A stretch of 64,000 bases of DNA from Pythium myriotylum (GCA_023091665.1 JALJCQ010000017.1:1860001-1924000); one strand, 5' to 3'; positions 21,179-33,664 are shown, counted from the stretch's first letter. Numbers and translations are program-made. The notes: a model not told the origin generated them from the letters alone.

Positions 21179-22979
21179 CTACAAGCCTTCATCCATCTCG
21201 TCTTCGATCTCCTTCGCGAGTTCCTCCTCTTGCTTCTCTCGCTCGAGCCTCTCCTCCGCACTCTCAAGATCCTTCTTGTAAGCATCTGGAGGGTAACGCA
21301 TCGCCTAGTGACGACCATATAATGCCAATGAACATCCGTTTCGAACCCTCTTCCATGAAGTTGGGACTCACCTTCACAGCCTCGTTATGCACATCCAGGC
21401 AGAACGCAATACGAGTTTGGAAAGCGTGTTGTGGGTCGTTTGTCGTGTACACATTCACAGTCTCCTTGGACTGAAGAGTGCCATTCTTGTGATCAATCAC
21501 AGCGTCAATCACACCGTCACGGATGGCCTTCGCACAAACAAATTCGGCATTCTGGGCACTCTCCAGAGCAAGCTTCGCACAAATATCAGCAAACGTAATT
21601 CGCGAATAGGACGTGCTGATCTTTCGAAGTCCAGTCTTGATCACATTGTGTCGAAGGCTGCAAAGCAGGTGACCATTAGCGAAATGAGAGGGTCAAAGTA
21701 AATCGAATTTTCCTACCGCAAAATAAGGGAGTAAGTGTGATCGGCCTGGAAAAGCTCTGTGTGCTGCCGAAGCACCGCGTTGAACTCTTCCAAGTTGCCG
21801 ACACGGACAGCCTAGAATCATGAAGAAATGAGAACCACGTGTGACCATCCAGAGCACCCGATCCTGAAACGTACGTTCGTCAGCTGCAAGTAGGGAGCCA
21901 GTGCCTTGCGCAGATCATCCTGGTTGAAGACGTTTCGTTCAGGAACTTCGCCCATCAGCAACTGTACGATGATCGTGAGCTTGTACACAGTGCGACGGAA
22001 CCCGACGGCAGTATTCTGCGGGGCTTTACGGATGGACTGCATGAGCTTTGTGTATGACTCGGTGTACTCGAGTTGAATCGCTTGAATCTTGCCAACGTAA
22101 TACAAGTAACGCACAAACTGATTGTTCGACACGCTTTCCGGGAAAGTCGTCTTGGTCACGAACTTGTACGCCTGCTCGTACAGGTTTTCGTGCAAATAGT
22201 TGCGCAAGAGCAAGTTGACGAGGGTTGCTTGGCCGATCTCATCGTATCGCAAACACGCCGTACGGTGCGCGGCAAGAAGAACGTTACGGATTGCAGGTAG
22301 GTCCTTCGTGTACTGCTCGTGAATCGTCGCGTAGTATGTGAAAACCTTGGCCTGAATGGAATCTAACGTGCGTCGGTTGAACTGCTGGCAACGACCAAGC
22401 ACATATTCGACTGTCTTGAGTGACTCGTCATAGAGTTTATACTTGATCAACGCAGCGAGCACATACAAGAAGAAGTAAACCTCAACTTCAATCAAGTCCA
22501 CGACTGGAAGAACCACAGTCGGAACAGTCACCGCGGAGCTATTGTCTTTCGCTGCAGCATCACCGCTTGCTGATACATCTGCCATCTCTGTATCCACAGT
22601 TGCATCGACCTTGGCGGCGATGGTATCCAGGAGGGTGAGCAGAGTAGCTTTAGATTCGTTCGTGTCGGGCAGCGCCTGGCGCACAGCGGTGGAGAGTTGA
22701 GCCACCGAGAGCGTCTTGCGCAACTTGCTTGTATTGCGAAGCACACGCGCAATCTTCTCCTTGGCGTTCGTCTTGACGACGTGGTCGAGCAGCAAGATCG
22801 TTCGCTTGAGTTCTGGAGGATGCGGCAGTGATTCTCAGGGTAATCCGCGGTGATCCTTCACCACCAGGCAACACAGACTCACCTTCGTAGACAAGCGCCT
22901 CTTCCGCTGCCAATTCCTTGGCGGTGGCGGTGCCCGCCGTGTACGCCGGCGTCTGCGAGAAGGTCGTGCGCGCGCTCAT
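21179..22979 (-). CDS. RPN3: 26S proteasome non-ATPase regulatory subunit 3 (RPN3)
   Basis: Exons 22979-22883, 22812-21875, 21811-21717, 21657-21372 and 21304-21179 (minus) give 513 residues (human PSMD3: 534). Conserved blocks include [82 protein letters not shown] and the PCI domain with [46 protein letters not shown]. The tail [24 protein letters not shown] matches closely. RPN3 is a PCI-scaffold subunit of the 19S lid. All four introns are short with good borders. Confidence 0.95.
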
Positions 22980-23180
22980 TCCGTCGTAGGCTTTCGTGCT
23001 GGATCTGACGGGGGGGGAACAGCGGTCGAAAAGATGAAGTTTGGATATTGCGTACTTAATGCGCACTTTATAATTCGTACTTAGTTGAACATGTCCAATC
23101 GAAACAACCTTTCTCTTCGAGTGGAACGTTCCCAGACCAAAGAAAGGATTGGGATTTGGTCTTCGACTGGACTGGATTTA

Positions 23181-24760
23181 TCGTATAATTCGGAAAGATC
23201 TGAACATCGGAAAGATATGAACACTGGTTACAAAGTGACTTGGTTTCGAAAGTGACATCTCCCGCCCAAAAATTCAACCACGGATCCAATTATACCCAAT
23301 CAAATTACGAAATCTTCAACCCATGTCTCGCTCTCAGACTCGATCGTTGCTTGCATCGCCTCCACGGTTGCGTGCCCAAGCACAGCAGCTTCCTCGTTAT
23401 CACCGTCGAAGAACGGCCCGGCAGCATCGAAAGCGTTGATGATCGTCTCGCTCGAAATGGAGCGAAGCGCACTCATGGCCCTCTCGAACATGAACCGACG
23501 CATCTGTGGGGCCGTCTTGGGGGCCGGAAGGAATGAATAATACTCGACGTACTCGCGTCGCATCCTCGCCTTGAAAGGCGCCATCACACCAACGTCGAGT
23601 GGCTGAGACACACCGGTACAGCCCGACGGAACGTAGAGTACGTCCGTGGCCGCTTCGGAAAGCTTCTCAGCAACTTTAGATGCCATGTGGATCTTGAGCG
23701 AGTCTAGAATAAGTAGAGAGTGAGTCTCGACAGTAGGGGAGAACGCGTAATTGATCCACTCCTGCATCACGCGGTCGTCAAACCACGCGTTCTCCTGCAC
23801 GGAAAACGTCGCAACATCCGGGGGCGCGAAGAAACGGACTTCTTTCTCGACCTCACCCCCCGCAGCACCCTTGAACACGAAATGAGGGGGAACATAACGC
23901 CGTCCGCTCGCACGAGCAGCGCGATCGTCACGCGACACGACGTTGGACCCTCCGTGATGCACGGGACCGTCTCAGCGCCGACCTCGTCGACTGTCGTGAT
24001 GACCTTGGCGTCTCCAAAAAGCGCGGTTGGATCCATGTTGAGCACGCGCTTTCTCACGGGGCTGCCTGCGCTTCCAAACGCGTCCTTGAGGAAGTTCTTC
24101 ACGGTGGCTGAGAACAGAATCTTCTCGGCCATCAAATTTGCGCGCGAGAGGCGCCCTGCGGTCGTGATGCGACGTAGCGTGAGATTAGACCGAATCATAA
24201 ATCGCCCACACCACAGGAGACACGCGTTGTCGGACTTGTTCTCGAAGAACCACGGCATCATGCGCTTGGCCGCCGTGATGATCAGCAAACGACTCACGGG
24301 CTTCCCCACGCGACGGAGGTCCTTCACCCACACAACTAACTCTCCTTCCCACGGCTGCGAGTCGGAGCGACGGCCACTTCCGCCGAGTGTGAGTGCAGTC
24401 GGGCGATCGGTGGCCCTGTACTCGTCGTACTTCTGCACCCACAAAATGAGTTTCGATGGGCTCACGTCCTCTTGCATGCGGCAGAATTCACGCAGGCCGA
24501 TTTGTCTGCGTTGCGCGTCGAACCACTCCTCGACCATGTTGGCGCGGAAGTCGTTCGTGTGCTTGAGATTGATTCGAGTTCGCGGCATCTGAAGTTTTGA
24601 GTGTTGGTGGGAGACCAGGAAGTCTCGAGGAGACGGGAGCTTTTGAACCAATAGTTTGGCTCTATTCAGTACAGTGACATGTCGGAAACATCTGAACAGC
24701 CGTGGACTGTTTGACTGGGAGAAACGTGGCAGAGTGTTCATATCATTCCGAATTATACGG
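23181..24760 (-). mobile_element. Pogo-type DNA transposon, 1580 bp
   Basis: Both ends are visible: left TCGTATAATTCGG, right complement CCGTATAATTCGG, each flanked directly by TA (23179-23180 and 24761-24762), the TA target duplication of Tc1/mariner/pogo elements. Similarity of the ends continues inwards (GAT-x-TGAACA and ATATGAACACT blocks, slightly rearranged on the left). The interior holds one transposase frame on the minus strand, broken once. It sits directly upstream of RPN3 and marks the edge of the gene-dense part. Confidence 0.85.
23300..24588 (-). pseudogene. Pogo/Tigger DDE transposase, single frameshift
   Basis: The first part runs 24588 to about 23900 from MPRTRINLKHTNDF, with a helix-turn-helix-like N-terminus and a CENP-B-type middle region (PWEGELVVWVKDLRRVGKPVSRLLI). 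The DDE core starts with NMDPTA (first Asp). After a one-base frame change near 23900 it resumes as RYVPPHFVFKG and reaches LILDSLKIHM (second Asp) and SGCTGVSQPLDVGVMAPFK (third Asp). All three catalytic acids are present, so a single indel or sequencing error separates it from an intact gene. The DDE_1 superfamily cuts and pastes at TA sites. Confidence 0.85.
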
Positions 24761-26434
24761 TACTTCTCTTGAATTCGTTGGAGCTGAGGATCAGCGAAAG
24801 GTAGTTCTGTTGGTCATTTGGACCAATGAATTCGAAATGTGCAAGCATATTATCCAATTCATTACATGTTGTTTTGGGATCATATGAAACACCTTGGAGA
24901 AAACAGTGGTCTTGGTGACCACAAATATTTAGAAACGCTCTGACTGACCTCAACACGTGCAACTCACAAGCGGCGGACACCTGTTGAAAGTGTCAGCCAT
25001 GCAAGCTGCCCAAGCCTGCGAGTTTTGTCTAGCGCTGAGCTTCTACGAATCGGCAGCCTGTCCTTGATAGTGTCGACCCAGCCAACAACCTCGTGTGGAA
25101 CAGGCGACTCATGTCAAAGACCATTCCCACGGACGAGTCCTTCGAGGACGCCCATCAACCGACGCATATCAGCGAGTTGCTTCTACTGCGTCTGCATCGG
25201 CATATCCTTCGCATCCAGGAATCGGCACGGTGGGTGGTTGCGCTAGCAGTCGCCGATGCAGCACAGCTGCCACAGAATATATAGCGTAGAGTTAAGGGTC
25301 CCAAAGTCAGGTGGCACACGTTTCCATTGCTCGCCAACACTGCTGAGCTCTGTGTGCGGATGTCGCTCATCTTCGTGAGACGAGCCACCGGTCGCGCTTG
25401 CAGACGATGCCCGATGCGCCGTATGAGGCTCACGTGGGCGCTGGTCGAAGCTAAACTGCCGTAGAGCGGCGTCAACGGCGTGACGGACAGTTTTTGCGGT
25501 AGTTCCGCGCGTCTCACTCTATTGGCAAACACTCGCATCGGCCGCTTGCCGCGGCAATAATTCGACTTGTCGCTAAGGCAATCAATCGCGCTCGTCACTA
25601 CCTCGCGAAGTTCTTCAAGCTAGACGACCAGGGACACGTGTAGCGGTATGCCTGTTGGGCGGATTCAACCCGCAGCTTTTCCGAGGCGGCACATGACCAG
25701 CTCTTGGAGTTCCGAAAGCATCGTGCCATCTCCAAACACGGCAGACCCAAAACCTGGGTGGGTGGGAGGAAGAGACTGGCGTACGAACTTCTCGTGATCC
25801 CATTTCGAGCAGCCGAGCACAGATACGTCGGTACAGAGCGAATTGCGGAAGTTATTTGCCACTGGTCAATCGCTCGTTTGTGTCTTGACTCTCTCGAGTC
25901 GCCGTCCGCCCTAAACCTTTGTAAAATTGCCTTAGCACGCGCCTAGACTTTGCGGGAAGCTGTCCTCCACTAAGTGCGTGTAGGTAAACCAAGCCCGACT
26001 GAACAGTATCGAAGGTGGATTTGCTGTGCGGTTCACCATTCGGGCGATTCATTGAGACAACATAGCGCTGGGAGTTGAGGGTCTAGAGACGGTCGAAATC
26101 CAACGGCGCAATGTACTGCTTGGCTGCCATCCGCTGGCGTAGGAGCTCCGCTGTGAAGCCCCAGGATCTTCCTGTGGTCAAGTAGTCGACAGTAACAGCT
26201 CTGCTGCGTTCTCAGCAAACCCCGCCAGCATTTTTTGCGATCGATCCCTCGTACTGTCACTTCATGCCTTGCGTCATAGTGTTCATAAATTCGCTTACAG
26301 AGGTCGACAGGTTCATGAGTGTTTTTTTTTTACCCCCCCCCCCCCCCCCCCCCCCCCCCATTTTTTCTCGATGTCAAAATATTCGTAAAATTTCGGAGAG
26401 TTGGGTAAGGCTCTCTCGGAGCTACGATACGGCG
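24761..26434. other. Gene-free stretch with a poly-C tract
   Basis: About 1.7 kb with no recognisable protein on either strand. A run of about 27 C lies at about 26333-26359, directly after a T9 run. Nothing else stands out. Confidence 0.45.
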
Positions 26435-27386
26435 TTACTGTCGGTGGAAGCTGTCGAGCCGCTTGAGTTCGGTCACGGTGAGCGCCCAGGTGCCAGAGTT
26501 ATATAGCAAGGTTGACCTCACGTAGCAGTTGTAAAGTCGGACGCATGTTTCTTCACTAATCTTCAATGGTCGGATCCAGATGCTCCACATGCGGCGAAGC
26601 GCGGTGGACGCGAGAACTGTTCGCCTGGAAAAATCTTCTGAGTCGCCTAGTGCAGAGCCGAGCTTGAAGGTGGTCTTCCCTTCCACTTGAGAGCGCGTTC
26701 GTTTGGACGGTGTCGCCGAAGGGCCAGCGACGAACGGTGGTGAGCTTAATTTTCGTTGGATTCATCTGGAGTGACCATCGCGAGAGGATGGCTGGGGCTT
26801 TCTCTCGAATGAGAGTGGGAATTGTCGGGTCAGTGCAAACGAAATCAGCGTCGTCAGCGTTGGTTGTCATGTGTTGCAAGAGGTTCGGGACTTGGTGTTT
26901 GCAGGCCACGTCGCGGAGAGCTGCTTTAATATAAATCGTGAACAAAACCGGGGATATAAATTCACCTTGTGGGGTGCCGACATCGCACGAGAACGGTTCT
27001 AGCGTGCCATCGCCACTGCGAAGAGACAGACGGGTGCCTTGTAGCAGGAGACGAATGAGTTGGATATCATCATCTGTTCGAAATATCATGTGGTGAGCCG
27101 ACGGACAGCCAGCGTCAGCGTCGAGATGCCGTCTCGTCACCAGGCTCGATTCGCTCTTGCTGCCCATCCCCTTGAGTTGGCCAAGCTGGGCGCGCGGCTT
27201 GACCGCTTCCTGACCAAGGATGGTGCCAGGCTCAGATGCACGATGTGTTTCACGAGAAACTCTTCGAGTCTGTTCATGTCTGGATCGATGGCGTGTTGCT
27301 CTGGTCAAAGTCCGCCGCGGGGTGACCGTCATACCGTCACCCGGTGATGGAATGCAGCAGTCTGTGTTCCGGCAAGCCCAGACCAA
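26435..27386 (-). pseudogene. Non-LTR (LINE) reverse transcriptase fragment
   Basis: The longer frame carries GTPQGEFISPVLFTIYIKAALRD and then a degenerate active site (MTTNADDADF, where YADD is normal). A second frame, after a shift near 26600-26690, carries the RT C-terminal extension (YVRSTLLYNSGTWALT-x-x-x-x-x-RLDSFHR). These are hallmarks of LINE-type reverse transcriptases. The N-terminal endonuclease and the start are missing or unrecognisable, so this is a dead fragment. Confidence 0.75.
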
Positions 27387-27867
27387 GGCACGCAGGGTGA
27401 CGGGTCAAGGCCGGCCCACCCGATGTCCAGTCAGGCCCGCGCCCCGATCAGATCAAAACCGCCTGCGGCGCAGGTGAGTGGCATCCAGATCGGCGAGCGA
27501 GCGCCGCCGACGATGTGAAGCCGCCCAATTGGTGGCTAAAAGAAGACGAGCGACGCAGTAGCTCGGTGCTCAGTGGCCGCCTGATCCACAAGCGGTTCCC
27601 ATTCAAGGTCTCATCACCACAGCCGCGAGCGGGCCAAGGCGACTCGAGCGACTTGGAACGTGCGTTTGCCGGGGCAGGCTGACGTCCCCTTGCACAATCA
27701 GATCCTCCACCCACCGCGCATCCTCGGATGTTTGCATGCACAGGGGGGGTCAAGGGAGCTGCTCGAGAGCAGCGAGGGGGCCCGACCCCTGGCCGTGCCG
27801 TTCGATAGGTTTTGTAGCCCAGATTTGTGCTCCGCATTGCTAACCTGTAATACACTCACTTCGCATT
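27387..27867. other. Unassigned stretch beside the LINE fragment
   Basis: About 480 bp, GC-rich, no recognised domain. It may be the degraded 5' part of the LINE, since it lies upstream in the same orientation; this is inference. Confidence 0.3.
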
Positions 27868-28455
27868 CTACTTCATTGAGCTCAAACCGCCATATGTCGT
27901 GAGCACGTCCCGGAGGATCTCGCGGTAAATATCCTCGTCTACAGCGCGAGCCTCCGTAATGAGGTCACCAGCCTTTTGGTTCTTCGTCGTGCCCTTGGCC
28001 AGGCGCTTACGGATGATTGGGAAGATTCCTATCTTCCCATCGAACCCGCTTTTGCGCACGTAGTCGAACCGCGGGCGCGCCACAGCTGCGATAAACATTA
28101 CCTTTGTGATAAAATGTTTGTTCTCGCACTGCAGATAAGGTGAGTTCTCTTCGGTCGTAAGGATGTAAGACGTAGCTGTTTTGTGGAGATAAAACTGCTG
28201 AGACTTCGTTTGCCAAAAGGCCGAAGTATCACAGAGGGATGAAGAGTGTGGATTTCGGGGTGTTTGGTGGGTTCGATAGAACAACGAAGCAGTGGTTCGC
28301 AGCTATCACCTCCGACGATCGCACGAAGGAGACTCTCTCCACTAAGACCGCTGAAAATACATCTTGCCGCAGTAAGCGCTCGATCACTGCCATGATACCG
28401 CTGATGATCTGACACTGTCTGACTAGCACTCCCATTGTGGGCGACATGTTCGCTT
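27868..28455 (-). pseudogene. Mariner-like (plant/oomycete MLE type) transposase fragment
   Basis: The minus-strand frame contains SQQFYLHKTATSYILTTEENSPYLQCENKHFITKVMFIAAVARPRFD, then FDGKIGIFPI, TTKNQKAG and EDIYREILRDV. These are the consecutive conserved blocks of the MLE transposase found in plants and oomycetes. The catalytic N-terminal and C-terminal parts are missing or frame-shifted. Confidence 0.75.
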
Positions 28456-28818
28456 AATACGTGTCTACGAATAAGAAGTACGCGCTCTCCAACAACAAAA
28501 AAGCTCAAGCGCCTGTCTTACGTGGGCACGGGGTTAACAACTCTAAGAAATTTAAGGATCCAGTGACTGGAGCCCACACCAATGCAGGGGTTGGAAAAAT
28601 TAATACATATATAATCATTTTCAAATTAGACTTATTCAATTCTGTGTTTTGGTTTTGGACGGCTTCCGTAAAAATTTCGTATTACAGCAGTAACTGTGGC
28701 TTGGAGCCCAGTAGGTTAGTGGTCCTCACTTTTCATGGATCCTTGGCCATGGCAACCTGAGTGCTATCGCAGTCTACCCAACTCAATCACTGCATTCGGT
28801 GATTTCCACGCACCAACG

Positions 28819-30860
28819 ATGACCAAGTTTCGCGCTCTCGTGCAGTTCTTCTTCGAAGATCTGAGTGATGGCACTTTCGAGTGCAAGCAGTGTGCCGGGA
28901 CTGGCTACACAATCTCTGAGTAATCTTTCCACCAAGCACCCTGACTACGCGGCTGCATTCGCAGACGCCAACCAAGCTCAAACGTTCGTGGGTGCTCAAG
29001 TGAATGGAGTGGGTGATTGTTATCCACTGTCCGAGGTCGACGACCCCCCCCCCCCCCCCCCCCCGAACTCGTTCCATCTCACATCTCGACCCAATCTGCT
29101 GGAAAACATTGCTGCGCTATACTGTTCATACCGTGAACAAAGTCGGCAATCGTATTGCCCACGAGATAGGTGACGTGTTTGGCATCATACTGGGTGGGTG
29201 GCCGTGTGGAACATTCCACTTTCTTGGTGTCTCCTGTGTCTACTGTCGCGACGATCGCCTCGAGCAGCTGTTGTTGGCTATTTCAACAGCAGAGCATGGA
29301 CAACCCCCCCCCCCCCCCCCGATACTCACATCGAGATGATCGAGAACATTCCTGAAGCCTACGGTAAGGATCGATCGTGTCTACACTTCGTCGTCGGGTG
29401 CGATTCCCTACTAACCAAGCATATGGAGGTTCCACTCGTCAGTTGCGCAAGCCGTCGTTTCAACCTTGCCATGTGCCGCTACCTCGAGGACTGACAGTGA
29501 CATCGTGGGTCAGGTTCAAACCCTGTCCATCCAGCTTCGTCAATCGAACGAAAGCGCTGGACTTCGCAGACACACGCACCTGAAGGCTCTCAAGTCAAAC
29601 TTCACTCGATGGTTATCCACATATGCAATGTTGAGTCGCAGCGTATAGATCCGTGATGCAATCCGACAAGTCGCGGCAGTCGAGAACTTTATCCCACGAC
29701 CTAGTGTGCACTGCCAGATTACCTAGCTAGTTGCTCACCTGGAGGATCTCGACATAGTTTGTGCCGACCTTCAGTCAGAGGATCGTCCGCTGGCTTATGT
29801 GCGCCTTCTCTCTGATGCGGTGATCACGAAGTACCCGATCACGTCCGAGTACTTGAAGCCAACAGCCAGGATCATCCATTCACTATCATTTGAGAATGCA
29901 GTTGTGAAGGTCAACCAAGATCGGCCATTGTCCGAGACCAGGGAGTCTGCGCTCGCCCTATTCATTACCGGGTAAATGTCAAAACCAGTACCAAAAATAT
30001 TGGCATTTGTCAAAATCAGTACCATTGTCAGAACCAGTACCAGTACCAAAGACATCTGCATTGAACCGACCGGTGTCTGGAACGATCTTAGTATTTTGTG
30101 TGTGTGTGTGTGTGTGTGTTTATATTGCTGATGCACTCACTACTCTGCGGTGTTTTGTGTGACCAGTGTTACAATCCGTCCTGTGTACTTTGTGTTCTTG
30201 AAGTGGGCACCATCAAAGCCAAATACGGTTGGCAGAAAGGCAGAGCATCTACAGTTGAACGAAGGCAGACGAATGCTCGCAAAAAGTGTCTGTGTTGATC
30301 GCGTTCAAGCTCGATAGTTGACCCAGGGTTACATGCATTTAACTCACGCATGAGTGATTCAATTTGCGTCGACAACTACTCGCGCGCTTGGGCTTCTTTG
30401 CCGTGCTGGGGAGCTCACAAAACGCAAACCTTCGATCTATCACCCATTGGTGGAAAAAAATTTCAGGTGTTCTATTTTCTACCAATACACGAGCTCTAAA
30501 TCATCCGAAATGCTTTCCAGAACCGTTCCAGAACGGCAAATTTGGCTGGAATTCACAATATTTACTGGTTCTGACATTGGTACTGGTACTGGTTCTGACA
30601 ATGGTACTGGTTTTGACAAATGCCAGTATTTTTGGTACTGGTAATGACCTTTTCCCATTCATTACCACCACCACAAAACCACCGAGAAGGTCGACTTCGC
30701 GACAGACACCCTCTGCAAAGCAAAGAAGGCGCGAAGTACGACTCGAGCAAGTGTCACAGCCTCACGAAGACGATCCCACCCAGCAACAAGTGCGAGAGAC
30801 TCTTCTCTTGATCCAAGCTTGTTGGTTATGAGGAAGATTAAAGAATGAATTCCTAGCAGT
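28819..30860 (+). pseudogene. hAT-family transposase with BED finger, split by a TIR element
   Basis: Fragments in three frames align in hAT order. A BED-finger start (MTKFRALVQFFFEDLSDGTFECKQC, then TKHPDYAAAF) is followed by GDVFGIILGGW, YGKDRSCLHFVVGCDSLLTKHMEVPLVSCASRRFNLA and SEYLKPTARIIHSLSFENAVVKV. After the insertion at 29970-30656 comes the dimerisation motif IPPSNKCERLFS. Frame breaks coincide with poly-C tracts at about 29042-29063 and 29305-29321. The gene is dead. Confidence 0.75.
29970..30656. mobile_element. 687-bp TIR element (Mutator-like MITE), inserted in hAT
   Basis: Terminal inverted repeats of about 80 bp begin GGG-x-AAA-x-GTCA and share ACCAGTACCAAAAATA, TGGCATTTGTCAAAA and CAGTACCATTGTCAGAACC with the complement of the right end, with few mismatches. 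A 10-bp duplication, ATTCATTACC, flanks it exactly (29960-29969 and 30657-30666). hAT coding similarity resumes on the other side. The interior holds a (TG)n run at about 30099-30119 and no protein. A 10-bp duplication and long TIRs point to the Mutator superfamily, but the internal sequence does not prove it. Confidence 0.85.
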
Positions 30861-31100
30861 TAGACAAACATGCACCAGGTCATAGTTCGGCTGCCTCCTA
30901 CGTCTAACATGTTCATGCACCATGCAGTGACCATGCCCTTGAGTCCACCTTAGGCACCAATCTCACCATCAAATAGACTTGGCCGAATGCACCCAACATC
31001 TTGGACTTCTTACGATTTGATTACCGGGGCGGACCATCGGGAGATGAGCACGGTGTTGTACACCGTCAACACTCCCCCTCACATCACGTCGTGTCACCGA

Positions 31101-31385
31101 TCAAGACACAACACCGCAAGACGAGTGAACTGGATTGTCGGGACTGCCTTCAGCGAGTTGTTCACTGGACTGAACGTATTGTACGTCGATGTCCTTCGCC
31201 TCGACTCGCTCTCGGGTGTAGTGGTGGCGCAGATCGATGTGCTTCGTACGGCTGTTGTACCCAGTGTTCTTCGACAACGCGATCGCGCCCTGGTTGTCTT
31301 CCCAGATAGTCGTGGCTCCCACTTGCTGCTGACCGGGTTCAAGCAGTAACGACCCAGCCCACATCTCTACTACTAATAAAAGCAA
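31101..31385 (-). pseudogene. Ty1/Copia RNase H C-terminal fragment with PPT and LTR start
   Basis: The frame contains TIWEDNQGAIALSKN, RTKHIDLRHHYTRERVEAKDIDVQYVQSSEQLAE, the C-terminal end of Copia pol. About 30 bp further (31072-31085, minus) the sequence GTGAGGGGGAGTG is a typical Copia polypurine tract, directly followed by TGTTGACGGTGTACAACA, the likely start of the 3' LTR running toward 30,860. The rest of the element is absent. Confidence 0.75.
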
Positions 31386-32798
31386 TTGTGAAGCCTATAA
31401 GGGATTTGACTGGCTATTCAACCTGATCTGCGACAGAAGCTGACAAGGAAGCCGATCAGATTTGGATTCAAAAACAGCTGGGTTACAAACCGCGGCTTTA
31501 TACCTAAATATTTTGCAGCTGCTTTGAGATTACCTGATAAGCCCCTGTTCTGTTCTACTGTTTGGTTTAGAAGTGGCCTTGAAAGACCTGCTTGATAAAC
31601 TTCCACTTGAGTACCAAGCTGTAGTCAACGGAGGCTAATGGAGTCGTGGACCCAAAGCTCTTCAGCGGTAGCGTGGAGAACGAACATGTGGCCCGCCACT
31701 GCTATCACAACCCCGCAGAGATAAACGCCGAGGTCAACGACAAGTGAACCAAACTCGGATATTCTCTTCGGTATCAGATTTTCTGAGAGCGCTTGCTCTT
31801 GAAACAGGAGCCCACTCCACGGGCCTTTTTCTTCTCAACGTTTGCAAGCTGCATGAGCTGTGTTAGGCTCTGCCAGGTCACACCCTTGGATTCAACATCA
31901 GGATGGGCCTCAAAAGAACGTAGCCAGGACATCGTCTGTCACGTGATCGCCAAGACCCGGCAAAGCAGCTGCGCACTGTAAGCTGGCAACACAGCATCGT
32001 CCGCTTGTGTCGGCTGTGAAAACCCGTTGATTCTGAGAGAAAAATCTGTCAGACAATACAGAATGACAACCGTTGATAAGCAAACGCACTGGATGGGCCT
32101 TATTGAACGCAGAGAAAGTCCGGTTTTCTTCTGGCGTCTCGGTCTGCCATTCTTTAAATCGGTCGACATACTCGCACAGGAAGTCGCATTGATCTTCGAC
32201 GAGCCTGTCTCTGTGCTGAGCGGTGTCGAATCATTCGACTTTGTAGTTATGCCATTTCACCCAGTACCACTCAGGATCAGCCGCATCTTGGTCTTATACC
32301 TCATAGGCGTGAAATTGCTGATTCGGGTCCCTTTTTTGCGCGTGGAGCGAGTGTTGTACACGGCTTCCTTCCTAGCGAGTGGCCTTGCTGCAACTATGCG
32401 TTGTACATAATCGAGCCATTTACTATTCTACTATCGCTCTACTCAACTATTCACACAGAAGGCGTGACTATCAAACAAAATTTTGTAAAATATCGAGAAT
32501 ATATGAGAATGAAAGCCGCAATATATGATCAATAGTTGGGTAGAATTATATTGTGGAATTTGTTCAGAATGGCCAAATGATATGTATAAACTACTAGATA
32601 TAGCCCCTAATAACAAATCAAACCCATATTTAGATTAGATAACAGGATGCCGACCCTTCATAACGGGAAAAGACCCCGATATGAGCGTCTTTTTCTACCG
32701 GCCAGTCATTCTCACTCAACGACAGATTGCCAACAAGGCCTGCTTGTCTGCGGAATGCCGCCTCCTTGCGAGGCATTCAAAACTTTGTCAGCAGCCCA
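31386..32798. other. AT-richer stretch without recognisable genes
   Basis: About 1.4 kb. Several ORFs of 60-130 codons are open, but none shows a known domain. 32,400-32,650 is clearly AT-rich. Probably decayed repeat sequence. Confidence 0.4.
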
Positions 32799-33468
32799 AT
32801 GCACATCAAGGTAATCCTCCGTATCCGAGAGCAAGCGCGGACGAGCAGGTCGCCAGTTCCAGTCCCCAACAACCCGTTCGACTTGGACGATGGCGCGACC
32901 TTCGGCGCGTTTGCCGCCGCCGTTAACGAGCGCGTAGACGCTGCCCTCGTGGCGCACAATCAGCGTGCAGATCAAGAAGATCTGTCGCTGTACGTGAAGC
33001 CCCACCAGGGGGGTGCGCCAGAGCGAGCTCTTGATTGTTTCGGTGGACAATTACCGCGAGTGTGTCGAGGCTGCGCTGTCGCAGTTCAACCGACGTCGTC
33101 GCGTGGTGAGACGGTTCGAGTTCGAGGTTTTCGTGTTCGCAGCACGTCGGGATCCGAGTCACGGCACGACCGTCCGACGCGCGACAGCGTCTCGTATTGT
33201 TGAGGCAACGGAGGCAGTCGACCGCTGCATCGGCGATAGGCCGGACTTGCGTGTCGGGGAGATTGCTCGAACGCACTGGGCGGTAACTCACGCCCGCCAG
33301 CCGCTTGGGGTGCACGTGGAGGTTCCTACGACGGCTACTTTCCGTCAAATGCAGCACATCGACGAGCTGCGAGCTGCCGTGGCCGCCCGTCCGACGGACA
33401 GTGACCGCAGCACGTTAACGGTGTCGCTCAACGGCTCCACCGATCTCTCTCTCTCACGTTCAGCGTGA
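32799..33468 (+). pseudogene. Unrecognised gene with one frameshift
   Basis: Starting MHIKVILRIREQ, a first frame runs to about 33015 and a second continues as SELLIVSVDNYRECVEAALSQFNRRRRVVRRFEFEVF to the stop at 33466-33468. The switch lies at a G6 run (about 33009-33014), so one base missing or extra explains it. After the stop, readable protein goes on (VSQLRELLGLPKHSLLAE, then STFVPPTMPEEDVQDV) to about 33,600. The composition is protein-like, not shadow-like. I do not recognise the family; its position next to the DDE_3 transposase suggests a mobile-element origin. Confidence 0.5.
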
Positions 33469-33664
33469 GCCAGCTGCGTGAGCTGCTCGGTCTTCCCAAG
33501 CACAGTCTTCTTGCCGAGTGAATATTCAGCACGTTCGTCCCGCCGACGATGCCCGAGGAAGACGTTCAGGACGTCGACCACGAGAGCGAAAACGACGATC
33601 GATAAGGGCTTTTGCCCGTTAATCCGAATGGATTATATTGGCTTTAGTGTCACCTTAAACCTCG

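Noticed and set aside
25155..25598. 147-codon minus-strand ORF
   Set aside because: Considered as a gene in the 24.8-26.4 kb gap; composition looks random and no motif is visible.
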